Of a DNA stretch of 32,129 nt, positions 8,354 through 16,385 are shown piece after piece; position 1 is the stretch's first letter, and the number at the start of each line of letters is the position of its first letter. The stretch spans positions 1 to 32,129 of the forward strand of contig NZ_JAQMUE010000093.1 in the NCBI RefSeq assembly GCF_028330985.1, written 5' to 3'. Made by a program: the position numbers and the translations under genes. Under the pieces are notes generated by a model, which did no database searches, had not been told where the DNA came from, and saw only the letters and a program-made list of their open reading frames with translations. The stretch comes from Roseofilum reptotaenium CS-1145 (lineage in GTDB: Bacteria > Cyanobacteriota > Cyanobacteriia > Cyanobacteriales > Desertifilaceae).

Positions 8354-8460
8354 TTTGAATTGATTGGTGCATCAACAAGATTTTGCCCTCTCCCTATATC
8401 CCTCTCTCCCCATCCCCCTATCCCCCTATCACAGCGCGAAGCGCTATATTGCATAGGGAA

Positions 8461-9234
8461 TTAGGGAAACTGGCGATCGCGCACCTCCTGACTAAAGGTT
8501 TTCACTGCATCGGTAATCGTCTCGTGGAGATTAGCATAGACTTTTGCAAAAGGGGGTTGCCAACTGGAGAGTCCCAAAACGTCGCTTGTGACTAACACTT
8601 GGCCATCACAATGGGGTCCTGCACCAATACCAATAGTGGGGATAGGAAGGGTTTTGGTGATTTTTTGGGCTAGATCGTGGGTGATATTTTCCAGGATAAT
8701 GGTAAAGGCTCCGGCTTCCGAAAGAGCGATCGCCTCGTGTAAAATGCGATCGCCTTCTACTTGTGCCTTCCCCTGTCTGCGATAACCCTGTCGATGCACG
8801 GACTGAGGCGTTACTCCCACATGACCGACGACCGGAATACCGCTTAAACTTAAACGATGGACAATCTCGATCATTTCCGGATAGCCCCCCTCTAGTTTCA
8901 CTGCCCCCGCTTGGGTTTCCTTCAATACTCGACCCGCCGATCTTAAAGCCTGAATGGGGCCTTCTTGATAACTCATAAAGGGGAGATCGCACACTACCAA
9001 CGCTTCTTTCACCCCTCGACAGACCGCTTGGGTATGATGAATCATCTGATCCAAGGTTACCGGTAGGGTTGTGGGATGACCTAACGCTACCATGGCCAAA
9101 GAATCTCCGACTAAAATCAGATCGACCCCAGCCTTATCCAGCAGTTGAGCAAACGGATAATCCCAGGCTGTGAGCATCACCAGAGGATGACCTTGACGCT
9201 TGCGTTTCACTAATTGGCTGGTTGCGATCCCCAT
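8461..9234 (-). CDS. panB: 3-methyl-2-oxobutanoate hydroxymethyltransferase (ketopantoate hydroxymethyltransferase)
   Basis: First step of pantothenate and coenzyme A synthesis: transfers a hydroxymethyl group from 5,10-methylene-tetrahydrofolate to alpha-ketoisovalerate to give ketopantoate. It is a cytoplasmic Mg(2+)-dependent TIM-barrel enzyme. The sequence shows [30 protein letters not shown] with D44, [11 protein letters not shown] with D83 and KLEGG with E115; these match the metal-binding Asp/Asp/Glu of Pan[21 protein letters not shown] and [15 protein letters not shown] are further family signatures. The length of 257 aa is normal. No panC is adjacent. Confidence 0.95.
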   Translation of the reverse strand: MGIATSQLVKRKRQGHPLVMLTAWDYPFAQLLDKAGVDLILVGDSLAMVALGHPTTLPVTLDQMIHHTQAVCRGVKEALVVCDLPFMSYQEGPIQALRSAGRVLKETQAGAVKLEGGYPEMIEIVHRLSLSGIPVVGHVGVTPQSVHRQGYRRQGKAQVEGDRILHEAIALSEAGAFTIILENITHDLAQKITKTLPIPTIGIGAGPHCDGQVLVTSDVLGLSSWQPPFAKVYANLHETITDAVKTFSQEVRDRQFP

Positions 9235-9543
9235 TTGCCATTACCCTTATGTCACAATTAAAGAAATGAATCCTGGGCTAGTTTATGGAGTTTCCCCAGA
9301 AGCCCTTCTTATTTTAGAAGTTTTTGTCCCTCCTGGGAAAAACGGTTGGCTTTATTGTCTTCCAATTCTAAAAAAATTCTTAATTTTCTGGGAAAGTCAT
9401 GTAACTCTCCGGGGAAGTGTGTAGTTACCTATAAAAGACCTTTCCGTACTGTCACGTAGCTGTCACGGGATACGTGATGGCATCAGGGTTAGTAGGGTCG
9501 ATACACTTCAGTGGTGTTTCTTTTGCTTGGTGGAAATCTACCT
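9235..9543. other. Intergenic region between panB and the DUF928 gene
   Basis: This region separates two divergent genes and should hold both promoters. Short open frames across it look like chance. The only clear structure is the repeat cluster at 9449-9477, listed separately. Confidence 0.5.
9449..9477. promoter_or_regulatory. Candidate operator: direct and inverted repeats upstream of the DUF928 gene
   Basis: CTGTCACG occurs twice (9449-9456 and 9460-9467) with an 11-bp period, about one helical turn. The inverted pair TCACGTA (9452-9458) and TACGTGA (9471-9477) overlaps it. The cluster lies some 70 bp before the preferred start of the DUF928 gene, a sensible place for a regulator site, but no known regulator matches it with certainty. 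Confidence 0.3.
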
Positions 9544-10350
9544 ATGTTTGACTTCCTTCCTTTATCCTTAAGTTTATGCCGACGGTGTATGGCGATCGCC
9601 ACGATTACCTCTCTAGTTGGTTTATCCTTAAATTGGGATCTATCTGTGGCGATCGCTCAAACCTCTTCAGAAAGCGAACAAATTGTCTATGTTCCCCAAT
9701 TGCAAGACTGGGAAGACCCACCCCCGGGTCTCCCTAGTCGCCGTGAAAGCGCCGGAAGTCGTACAGGCTGCACGATGAAAGCCGAGACCGGTGGAGAATA
9801 CCAAGCCTTAAGCTCAATTATGCCCAGACATAGCTTTGGGTTGACAACCCAAGCTTATCCTACCCTTTATTTCTATGTTCCTCCCAATCAATCAGAGGTT
9901 GTAGAGTTTGCTTTGGAGGACGAAACGGGTAATGAAGTTTATAAAGTAGGGTTGAGTCTGAAACAACAGTCTGGATTAGTCGCTGTTAATCTTGCTGACT
10001 TACCGAATGCACCAAGCTTAGAGGTCAACCAGGTTTATGTTGGCTATTTTCAATTGAACTGCAATGGACAATGGTTAGATCATGTGGCAACGGGAATCAA
10101 ACGCATTCCGTTAGAGCCAATGCACCAAGAACAATTAACACAAGGGGCGATCGCCGATCAAATTAGATTTTATATCCAAAATGGAATATGGTATGACCTC
10201 CTACAAACCCTGATCGAAGCTTATCCGCATCACCCAAATATTCCTCTGAATTTAAATACCCTATTTTCCACTCAGGCAATTGAACTTGAACATCTACTAC
10301 CCGTGATTAACCCTTCCCAGCCCATTATCCTCATATCCATTAAAAATTAA
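9544..10350 (+). CDS. DUF928 domain protein, exported
   Basis: Cyanobacterial DUF928 protein of unknown function, often next to CHASE2 or TPR proteins in other genomes. From ATG 9544 the protein has an N-terminal signal: MFDFLPLSLSLCRRCMAIA, a hydrophobic core (TITSLVGLSLNW), and a cleavage-like AIA-Q. The mature part shows PPGLPSRRESAGSRTGC, the usual DUF928 beginning, then TQAYPTLYFYVPPNQSEVVE, FALEDETGNEVYKVGLSL and a conserved FQLNCNGQW region. An in-frame GTG at 9511 would add 11 residues; ATG 9544 is preferred because GGTGGA lies about 9 bases upstream and it gives a cleaner signal peptide. It probably acts in the periplasm or at the outer membrane. Confidence 0.75.
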   Translation: MFDFLPLSLSLCRRCMAIATITSLVGLSLNWDLSVAIAQTSSESEQIVYVPQLQDWEDPPPGLPSRRESAGSRTGCTMKAETGGEYQALSSIMPRHSFGLTTQAYPTLYFYVPPNQSEVVEFALEDETGNEVYKVGLSLKQQSGLVAVNLADLPNAPSLEVNQVYVGYFQLNCNGQWLDHVATGIKRIPLEPMHQEQLTQGAIADQIRFYIQNGIWYDLLQTLIEAYPHHPNIPLNLNTLFSTQAIELEHLLPVINPSQPIILISIKN

Positions 10351-10368
10351 AAAGAAGTCAAGGAATAT

Positions 10369-10805
10369 AGTGCAAAGCGCTAGGGAATAGGGAGTGGGAT
10401 TATGCCTCGACACGAGAATAGCACGGGAGTAGGTCACGCCCTGTAACTTTAGTTCGGGGCGCAAAAGCGACACTATCCGCTTTAGCTGCCGTAAAACCGT
10501 GTTACAATTGACAGGTGAGTAAAGGTAAACGCCTACGTGATGAGGCACTTCTAGTAGTGGAGAAATCCCACCAACCGAAAGCACATATTGAACTGTGGCT
10601 CCGAGTTGGAAGTAATGGCAGAATGCTGAACGTACCGAACTGGCTGAGTGGTCGTACCTGAGAAAGCAATCAAAAGGTGAAAAGTAGCGGGAACCATCGA
10701 GATTAATCTGATGGAACTCAGTAGGGGCGCTTTGACAACGCCTTTAAGAATCGGATTTTGGGCTACTTAAGAATCTGTGCGTCTTTAGATCACAGAGTGT
10801 CAAAA
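10369..10805 (+). ncRNA. Candidate group II intron 5' fragment (ribozyme domains without reverse transcriptase)
   Basis: This gene-free stretch has the character of a structured RNA. It contains many short complementary arms, for example AAAGCG/CGCTTT near 10464-10484, GGCGC/GCGCC-like arms around 10727-10743 and TCTGTG/CACAGA at 10772-10796. The wording ...CCGAAAGCACATATTGAA, then GGTGAAAAGTAGCGGGAACC, GGCGCTTTGACAACGCC and TACTTAAGAATCTGTGCG closely resembles the part of cyanobacterial group II introns that precedes the intron reverse transcriptase. That judgement comes from recalled similarity, not a search. No reverse transcriptase, domain V or 3' intron end follows; instead a hydrolase gene starts about 11 bases after the fragment. 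It would be a 5' remnant, unable to splice. Confidence 0.5.
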
Positions 10806-10815
10806 TTGATCGACA

Positions 10816-11865
10816 ATGATTGAATATCAACCTCCCTTCTACTTCAACGATGGTTTAATCCAAACCGTGGTTGTAGACTACTGGTATGGAAAAACATGGA
10901 AAAAATGGGGCGATCGCGCTTCTTGGTTAAGCCATCTCCCCCAAGTTCCTTGGCAAGAACAGATTTTCACAGGTGCTGAAGGCGTTCCCTTTTGGGGAAT
11001 ATGGAGTTGTCCCACCGATGCTCAAGGGACAATCATCTTCAATACGGGAATCGATGGCATTGTTAAGAATGAGTGGTACGCTCATTTATTCGCTCGCAAA
11101 GCTTATCAGCGTAATTTTGCCATTCTTCTCTACGATTGGCGAGGTCACGGAAAAACTGCCCAACTTTCCCCCGTCCCCTCCTCCTACGGTTGGCGAGAAG
11201 GACAAGACCAAGTTCATCTGGCAGAACAACTGACAAAACTCGGTTGTCCTACTCCAGTAATTCTCACCGGTGCATCGATGGGGGGACAATTAGCGTTATG
11301 GGGATTAAATGCAGCCATCGAAACCCGTTGTTCTCTCATCTGCGGCGGAGCGACTCTCTCTACAAATCTCGAATCTAACCTTTCTCTAGCCCATTTACGA
11401 ACCACGTTCATGGGTCGAAAAATTGAGCAGCGTTTTGTGCGAAAATTTTGCGCCGAAGCCGAAAAACGGCGAGAACTCTTTCCCCAGATGTTAAAACCGG
11501 GTGCTGTGGAACGGATGACTTCAGTTGATCGGTGCGATCGCGAAATGGTCATCGACTACTACGGTTTTAACAGCATCGAAGACTATTATTACCAAACCAG
11601 CGCCCTGTACTTTTTGGATCGCTTAACCCTTCCCTACTTAATTATTTATGCCGAAGACGATCCCCTATTCGATCCGCAAATCATCCCGCAGATGAAAGAG
11701 CGCATGGCTCAAAATTCCCATGCTCATTTGATTCTGACAAAAAAAGGCGGTCATATCAGTCACATTAACAAACCCAACCATTCAGAAGATCGATTTTGGG
11801 GGATGAATCGATTACTAGAGTTTTGCGAAGTGCTACTTGAGAGCTATTCTTCGTCGATATTCTGA
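10816..11865 (+). CDS. Alpha/beta hydrolase (YheT-like)
   Basis: Serine hydrolase of 349 aa, likely an esterase or acyl hydrolase with unknown substrate. The core domain shows AILLYDWRGHGKT (oxyanion-side strand and loop), the nucleophile elbow TGASMGGQ with Ser154, an acid in IIYAEDDPLFDP and the histidine in LTKKGGHISHINKP. A cap-like insertion lies between the elbow and the acid. There is no signal peptide, so it is probably cytoplasmic. It starts just after the candidate group II intron fragment, so its leader region may derive from that element. A TPR gene follows 81 bp downstream in the same direction. Confidence 0.85.
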   Translation: MIEYQPPFYFNDGLIQTVVVDYWYGKTWKKWGDRASWLSHLPQVPWQEQIFTGAEGVPFWGIWSCPTDAQGTIIFNTGIDGIVKNEWYAHLFARKAYQRNFAILLYDWRGHGKTAQLSPVPSSYGWREGQDQVHLAEQLTKLGCPTPVILTGASMGGQLALWGLNAAIETRCSLICGGATLSTNLESNLSLAHLRTTFMGRKIEQRFVRKFCAEAEKRRELFPQMLKPGAVERMTSVDRCDREMVIDYYGFNSIEDYYYQTSALYFLDRLTLPYLIIYAEDDPLFDPQIIPQMKERMAQNSHAHLILTKKGGHISHINKPNHSEDRFWGMNRLLEFCEVLLESYSSSIF

Positions 11866-11946
11866 TTAACTATGAAAAGGCTCCCACCCTTTGGATGTTA
11901 GTCAAGTGGCGAGATTACCTCATATCCTTCATAACTGTTCATTCTA

Positions 11947-13608
11947 ATGTCTACCGAAGAATTACTAAAACAAGGCTTTACCTATCACCAACAGGGACAA
12001 TATGCCCAAGCAGAGGAGGTTTATGGGCATATTGTGCGGCAGGAACCAGAAAATACAAATGTGCTGTGTTTATTGGGAATGGTGGCGCGGGGACAGGGAA
12101 AGTTAGAGGAGGCGATCGCCCATTACGAAAGCGCGATCGCCCTTAAACCCGACTTTATTGAGGCGCGGTTTAACTTAGGTAACGCTCTGAGTGCAAGTGA
12201 ACGCACAGAAGAGGCGATCGCCTGTTATCAGCGCCTCTTAGAGCTACAACCGAATCATGCGGGGGCTTACAGTAATCTTGGTTTACTCTACCATCAGCAA
12301 AATCAGATTGCAGAAGCGAAACAGGCTTTGCAACAGGCGATCGCGATCGATCCCAATCAGGTAGAAAGTTTCTATAATCTGGGTAATCTGTACAAAGCTG
12401 AACAAGAGTGCGATCGCGCCATTGCCTATTACCAGCAAGCCTTAAATCTGAATCCTAACTTTCCTCAAGCGCTGCTGAACCTGGGAAATACGCTACAACA
12501 GCAAGAAAAGGGGACAGGAATTAACGTTAAGCGTTGTCAAGAGGCGATCGCCTCTTATCAGCGTGCCATCGAAGTTAATCCCAACTACACCGAAGCTTAT
12601 TATACCCTCGGCCATGCCCTCATCCAACAGGGTCATATCGCCGAAGCCATCCTTGCCTATCAGAAGGGCTTAAAAATCGACCCCGAAGAACCCAAAGCCC
12701 ATACCGGACTGGCGTTTGCCTTGCTCAGTCTCGGTTTTCTCGAACAAGGGTTTAGTGAATATGAATGGCGCTGGAAAACTGAAGAATTCACCGCAGGCAA
12801 CCTGACTCAACCCTCTTGGAATGGTGAACCTCTAGGTGGTAAAACCCTGATGCTCTATAGCGAACAAGGCTTAGGGGATATGATACAAATGATCCGTTAT
12901 CTCCCTTGGGTAAAAGAACAGGGAGCCAAGATTATCCTCGAATGTCGCCAACCTCTGAAGCGTCTGTTTGCCACCTTGCCCCACGTTGAGCAAATTGTTA
13001 CCAGGGAAGAGACATTACCCACCTTTAATGAACATGCTTCCTTAATGAGTTTACCTCACTTAAGCAAAACATCCTTAAACACCATTCCTGCCCCGCTGCC
13101 CTTTGCTTTACCCGATCTTCCCGAAAATTTGATCCTCCCGGAAAGCACAGCTAAATTGAAAGTGGGGTTAGCATGGCAAGGCAATATAGAACATCCTAAT
13201 AATTATCTGCGATCGTGTTCATTTTCTGACGTATTGCCCCTGTTTAATTGCGACAATGTATGCTTTTATAGCCTCCAAAAAGACCTCTCTGAAGGCGATC
13301 GCCAGCAACTACAGCAAACCCCTATCCAAGTCTTTAACCCAGACTGTGATGACTTTCTCGATACCGCCCATATTATCCGGCAACTGGATCTAGTGATTAC
13401 GGTAGATACGGCGATCGCTCACTTATCCGCAACATTAGGCAAGCCTACATGGATACTTTTACACTTTAGCTGTGATTGGCGGTGGATGTTCCTGCGGGTT
13501 GACAGTCCCTGGTATCCTACCGTTCGCTTATTCCGCCAGACTCAACCTGGAGATTGGTTCACTGTCATGGTTCAAGTACAACAAGCCCTAGTATCACTTC
13601 AAAATTAA
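11947..13608 (+). CDS. TPR protein with C-terminal GT9-like glycosyltransferase domain
   Basis: 553-aa protein. Residues 1 to about 270 hold about eight tetratricopeptide repeats, each with the G-x8-A-x5-P spacing, for example ARFNLGNALSASERTEEAI and AYSNLGLLYHQQNQIAEA; one repeat carries a 10-residue insertion (KGTGINVKRC). Residues about 290-553 look like the second half of a GT-B fold related to ADP-heptose transferase family GT9: SEQGLGDMIQMIRYLP, LKVGLAWQGNIEH, and DLVITVDTAIAHLSATLGK followed by WILL. Such TPR-plus-GT proteins are common in cyanobacteria and are thought to modify proteins or surface sugars, but no substrate can be named. No signal peptide or membrane segment is seen. 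It probably shares transcription with the hydrolase upstream. Confidence 0.8.
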   Translation: MSTEELLKQGFTYHQQGQYAQAEEVYGHIVRQEPENTNVLCLLGMVARGQGKLEEAIAHYESAIALKPDFIEARFNLGNALSASERTEEAIACYQRLLELQPNHAGAYSNLGLLYHQQNQIAEAKQALQQAIAIDPNQVESFYNLGNLYKAEQECDRAIAYYQQALNLNPNFPQALLNLGNTLQQQEKGTGINVKRCQEAIASYQRAIEVNPNYTEAYYTLGHALIQQGHIAEAILAYQKGLKIDPEEPKAHTGLAFALLSLGFLEQGFSEYEWRWKTEEFTAGNLTQPSWNGEPLGGKTLMLYSEQGLGDMIQMIRYLPWVKEQGAKIILECRQPLKRLFATLPHVEQIVTREETLPTFNEHASLMSLPHLSKTSLNTIPAPLPFALPDLPENLILPESTAKLKVGLAWQGNIEHPNNYLRSCSFSDVLPLFNCDNVCFYSLQKDLSEGDRQQLQQTPIQVFNPDCDDFLDTAHIIRQLDLVITVDTAIAHLSATLGKPTWILLHFSCDWRWMFLRVDSPWYPTVRLFRQTQPGDWFTVMVQVQQALVSLQN

Positions 13609-13677
13609 ACTTGTAGAGTACCTTTATTAATTGACCATAGAGTAAAAATAGATCTCACGCAAGCGGAAACTGCTGTA

Positions 13678-15132
13678 TCAAGCAGCAAAAGAAAGTGGCA
13701 AATTAATCTTAAAACAAGTACCCATCCCTGGATTTGATGTACACTCGAACTCTCCGTGATGTTCTTGAACAATAATTTGATAGGCAGTAGTCAAACCCAA
13801 TCCAGTTCCCTGACCAATGGGTTTAGTACTAAAAAAAGGATCGAAAATCTTACTCCTGATCTCATCAGGAATTCCCAAACCATTATCCTGAATCAGAATA
13901 ACCACTCTATCGTGAGAATCACTCTTTGTTTCTATCTGAATTTCTCCTATAAAATTCGGCTCAAATTTCTGCCGTTCAACCACGGCATCAATGGCATTTT
14001 CTAATATATTCACCAGAGCTTGATTGATCTGTCCTGGATAGCATTCCACTGGCGAAATTTCGTCGAACTTCTGAATCACTTGAATCATCCCTGTTCCAAA
14101 CAAGGGCAATAAAGAATTGGAAAGTAAACTCAGGGTATTCTTTATAGCTTTATTTAAGTCAATCAATTTACAACCCTGTTCATCTAAACGGGAAAAATCA
14201 CTCAAAGATAACACGATTCTTCTAATTCGATCTGCCCCTGTTTTCATCGAGTCGAGTAGCTGGACAAAATCTTCTTGGATAAACTCTAAATCGAGCGATT
14301 CGATTTGATTGGCAATTACAGGAACAGGTTCAGGATAATGTAACTGGTATAGTTTAATTAAATTGAGCAAATCATGAACGTATTGAAAGCTAGACTCAAT
14401 ATTACTATAGATAAACGTAATGGGATTATTAATTTCGTGGGCTATCCCCCCAACCATTTTACCTAAAGCGGCCATTTTTTCAGATTGCACCAGTTGAGAT
14501 TGGGTATTTTTCAATTGTCCTAACATTTGCTGTAAATTGTCTGCTTTTTCCCGTTCTTTTTTCTCGGAATCCCGCAAGGCAGATTCTATCCGGGTACGAG
14601 CTTCAATTTCTGCTGCTAGATTCTGATTAATCTGGTTCAGTTCTTGGATACGTTCTTGAACTCGCTGTTCTAAATTTCCGTTAGCAATTCTGAGTTCATG
14701 TTCAGCTTGTTGACGCAGCTCTATTTCTTCTTGCAATTGGTGATTTATAAGGGCTAGTTCTTCGGGCGTTCTGAGCGATAAAAACTGAGGAATTAAAGTC
14801 ACCATGGCAGCAGCCGTATAACAAGAAACTAAGGCAGTAGCCGCTTGCTCAATACCAGAGATCCAGTAATTGGGATACCACAGGGTCCAAACCTCAAGTA
14901 AATGACCGATTCCACAAAGAATCATAAAAGTACTAAATAGAATAAATATATTTAAGAATGGAACATCTTGACGTTTATATACTGAGTAAACAAGAATTAT
15001 GGCAATAGACAAGTAAGCTAAAGTAATTAGAGCATCACTGGTAACATGAAGACTCACTAGGGGAGTTTGCCACAGATAACAGTTACCATGAGGCATATAA
15101 GCTAAATTGGAAGAAAAAAGAGAGGCGATCAT
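13678..15132 (-). CDS. Histidine kinase with ethylene-receptor-type transmembrane sensor domain
   Basis: 484-aa membrane sensor kinase. Residues 30-118 form three membrane helices that match the ethylene-binding domain of plant ETR1 with a constant offset of eight: D33, Y40, C73 and H77 correspond to ETR1 D25, Y32, C65 and H69. FMILCGIGHLLEVW carries the Cys-x3-His pair that holds Cu(I) in ETR1, and VSCYTAAAMVTLIPQFLSL matches helix 3. A coiled coil follows (about 122-215), then the kinase: H-box MVGGIAHEINNP with His232, N-box ALVNILENAIDAV, G1 QDNGLGIP and G2 GTGLGLTTAY. Unlike Synechocystis SynEtr1/UirS, it lacks GAF/phytochrome domains. No response regulator lies next to it, so its partner is elsewhere. 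The signal may be ethylene or another copper-site ligand. Confidence 0.88.
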   Translation of the reverse strand: MIASLFSSNLAYMPHGNCYLWQTPLVSLHVTSDALITLAYLSIAIILVYSVYKRQDVPFLNIFILFSTFMILCGIGHLLEVWTLWYPNYWISGIEQAATALVSCYTAAAMVTLIPQFLSLRTPEELALINHQLQEEIELRQQAEHELRIANGNLEQRVQERIQELNQINQNLAAEIEARTRIESALRDSEKKEREKADNLQQMLGQLKNTQSQLVQSEKMAALGKMVGGIAHEINNPITFIYSNIESSFQYVHDLLNLIKLYQLHYPEPVPVIANQIESLDLEFIQEDFVQLLDSMKTGADRIRRIVLSLSDFSRLDEQGCKLIDLNKAIKNTLSLLSNSLLPLFGTGMIQVIQKFDEISPVECYPGQINQALVNILENAIDAVVERQKFEPNFIGEIQIETKSDSHDRVVILIQDNGLGIPDEIRSKIFDPFFSTKPIGQGTGLGLTTAYQIIVQEHHGEFECTSNPGMGTCFKINLPLSFAA

Positions 15133-15240
15133 AGTCTGTTGGTTCGTACAACTTCAAACCTCAAATAGACATCTTACAGGATTGCGATCGCCAGTAATGT
15201 ATCCCCAAAAACACATATACAGATATAAGTTTTACTCCTT

Positions 15241-15302
15241 TAGGGTGAGCAGGAGAATAAGTTGTATTCTGCAATTTCTACTGTTAGACTCTGCCCACCC
15301 TA
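15241..15302. repeat. Imperfect inverted repeat TAGGGTG(A/G)GCAG between chlG and the kinase gene
   Basis: Arms 15241-15252 (TAGGGTGAGCAG) and 15291-15302 (CTGCCCACCCTA) pair at 11 of 12 positions around a 38-base interior. The TAGGGTGGGCA wording is a common dispersed repeat in cyanobacterial genomes. It lies 17 bases beyond the chlG stop on the minus strand and might serve as its transcription end, or simply be a small repeat remnant. Confidence 0.45.
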
Positions 15303-15318
15303 CAATGTCGTTGTTGAC

Positions 15319-16347
15319 TTAAATACCGGCGTGACCTAAAGCCATGGCAGTAACTAGCATTCCTAGAACGAGGAAAGGTTGGGCGCTGGCTTGGTATTTG
15401 ACATCATTTTCCAGAGGATTTCGGAGGAAATACATATCTTGGAATGTGATTTGGGGAATCACAAATAGGAGCAGAATGGTGGCATAGAAATTTTCGTGAA
15501 TGCTGATGAGATATGCTGCAACTCCAGCTTGGAAGATATCAATCATCAGTACACAAATCCAGGCTGCTGTACCAATTCCGAACATGACGGGCAGGGATTT
15601 TAATCCCAGTTTTTTGTCCCCTTCTACGCTCTTAAAGTCGTTGACGATCGCAATCCCCAACCCCGAAAGGCTGTAAAATAGGGTCAAGATGGCGATCGTC
15701 CAATTCATTTGCCCAAATAGGGCATGACCTGCCCACCAGGGAAAGGCGATATAACTGGCACCGAGGGCATAATTACCGAGCCAACCATTTTGCTTGAGTT
15801 TCAGGGGGGGCGCAGAATAGATATAAGAAATATAGCTGCCAAAAACAGCGATCGCTGTAATCACCTTGACTTCATGACCCGCCCAAACATCCAAACCATA
15901 GGCCAAGAATATCCCGGCAAATAATAAGATCCAAATCTGAGCTTCTACCTGGTCTGTGGAAATGGCTCCAGAGGGAATGGGTCGATAGGGTTCATTAATG
16001 GCATCAATTTCCGCATCATAATAATCATTCATGGTTTGGGTATAGCCCACCATCAATGGCCCTGACAGCAGCATACAAGCCGCCGCCATCAACACATTCT
16101 CTACTGTCCAAGTAAAGCCTCCCGAAGAGACCGCCCCACAGAGAACCCCCCAAATCAGAGGAATCCAAGTAATCGGTTTCATCAACTGGAGGCGAATTTT
16201 CCAAATGTTCGTTTCTTTCGTTTCTGCGCCCTTCATCCCCAGCATTTGCCGAGTTTGGGCACTGGCGCTAGGGGGACTACTGCTGGTGCTACTGCGTCGC
16301 CGTCGTCGGGAAGATGTAGATTGAGATGCCGTTTCGTCGTTACTCAT
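15319..16347 (-). CDS. chlG: Chlorophyll synthase
   Basis: Esterifies chlorophyllide a with geranylgeranyl or phytyl diphosphate in the last part of chlorophyll synthesis, in the thylakoid or cytoplasmic membrane. It is a UbiA-superfamily prenyltransferase of 342 aa with about eight to nine membrane helices. The two Asp-rich motifs are present: MNDYYDAEIDAINEPYRPIP near residues 107-126 and NDFKSVEGDKKLGLKSLP later, and the surrounding wording is that of ChlG rather than of the quinone-synthesis UbiA enzymes. The N-terminus (about 1-45) is a Ser/Arg-rich tail with RRRRR, longer than the catalytic core needs. It starts 38 bp after the stop of the GET3-like ATPase gene on the same strand, which indicates co-transcription. 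Confidence 0.95.
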   Translation of the reverse strand: MSNDETASQSTSSRRRRRSSTSSSPPSASAQTRQMLGMKGAETKETNIWKIRLQLMKPITWIPLIWGVLCGAVSSGGFTWTVENVLMAAACMLLSGPLMVGYTQTMNDYYDAEIDAINEPYRPIPSGAISTDQVEAQIWILLFAGIFLAYGLDVWAGHEVKVITAIAVFGSYISYIYSAPPLKLKQNGWLGNYALGASYIAFPWWAGHALFGQMNWTIAILTLFYSLSGLGIAIVNDFKSVEGDKKLGLKSLPVMFGIGTAAWICVLMIDIFQAGVAAYLISIHENFYATILLLFVIPQITFQDMYFLRNPLENDVKYQASAQPFLVLGMLVTAMALGHAGI

Positions 16348-16385
16348 AGCCTGGTTCTCCTCAAATTGGGGGGTTACAATTCCTC

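Noticed and set aside
8606-8992. 128-codon minus-strand frame, plus plus-strand frames at 8588-8785 and 8763-8978
   Set aside because: All lie inside panB in other frames; the translations are Arg/Ser/Gly-rich without family likeness.
9200-9424. 74-codon plus-strand frame across the panB start
   Set aside because: No recognisable protein, overlaps the panB start and its promoter region, and no ribosome-binding site.
10297-10584. 95-codon minus-strand frame over the end of DUF928 and the intron-like stretch
   Set aside because: No family likeness; the region reads better as structured RNA.
10369-10805. tRNA, tmRNA or rRNA fragment in the structured stretch
   Set aside because: No cloverleaf arms, no T-loop GTTCRA with acceptor stem and no rRNA signature sequences.
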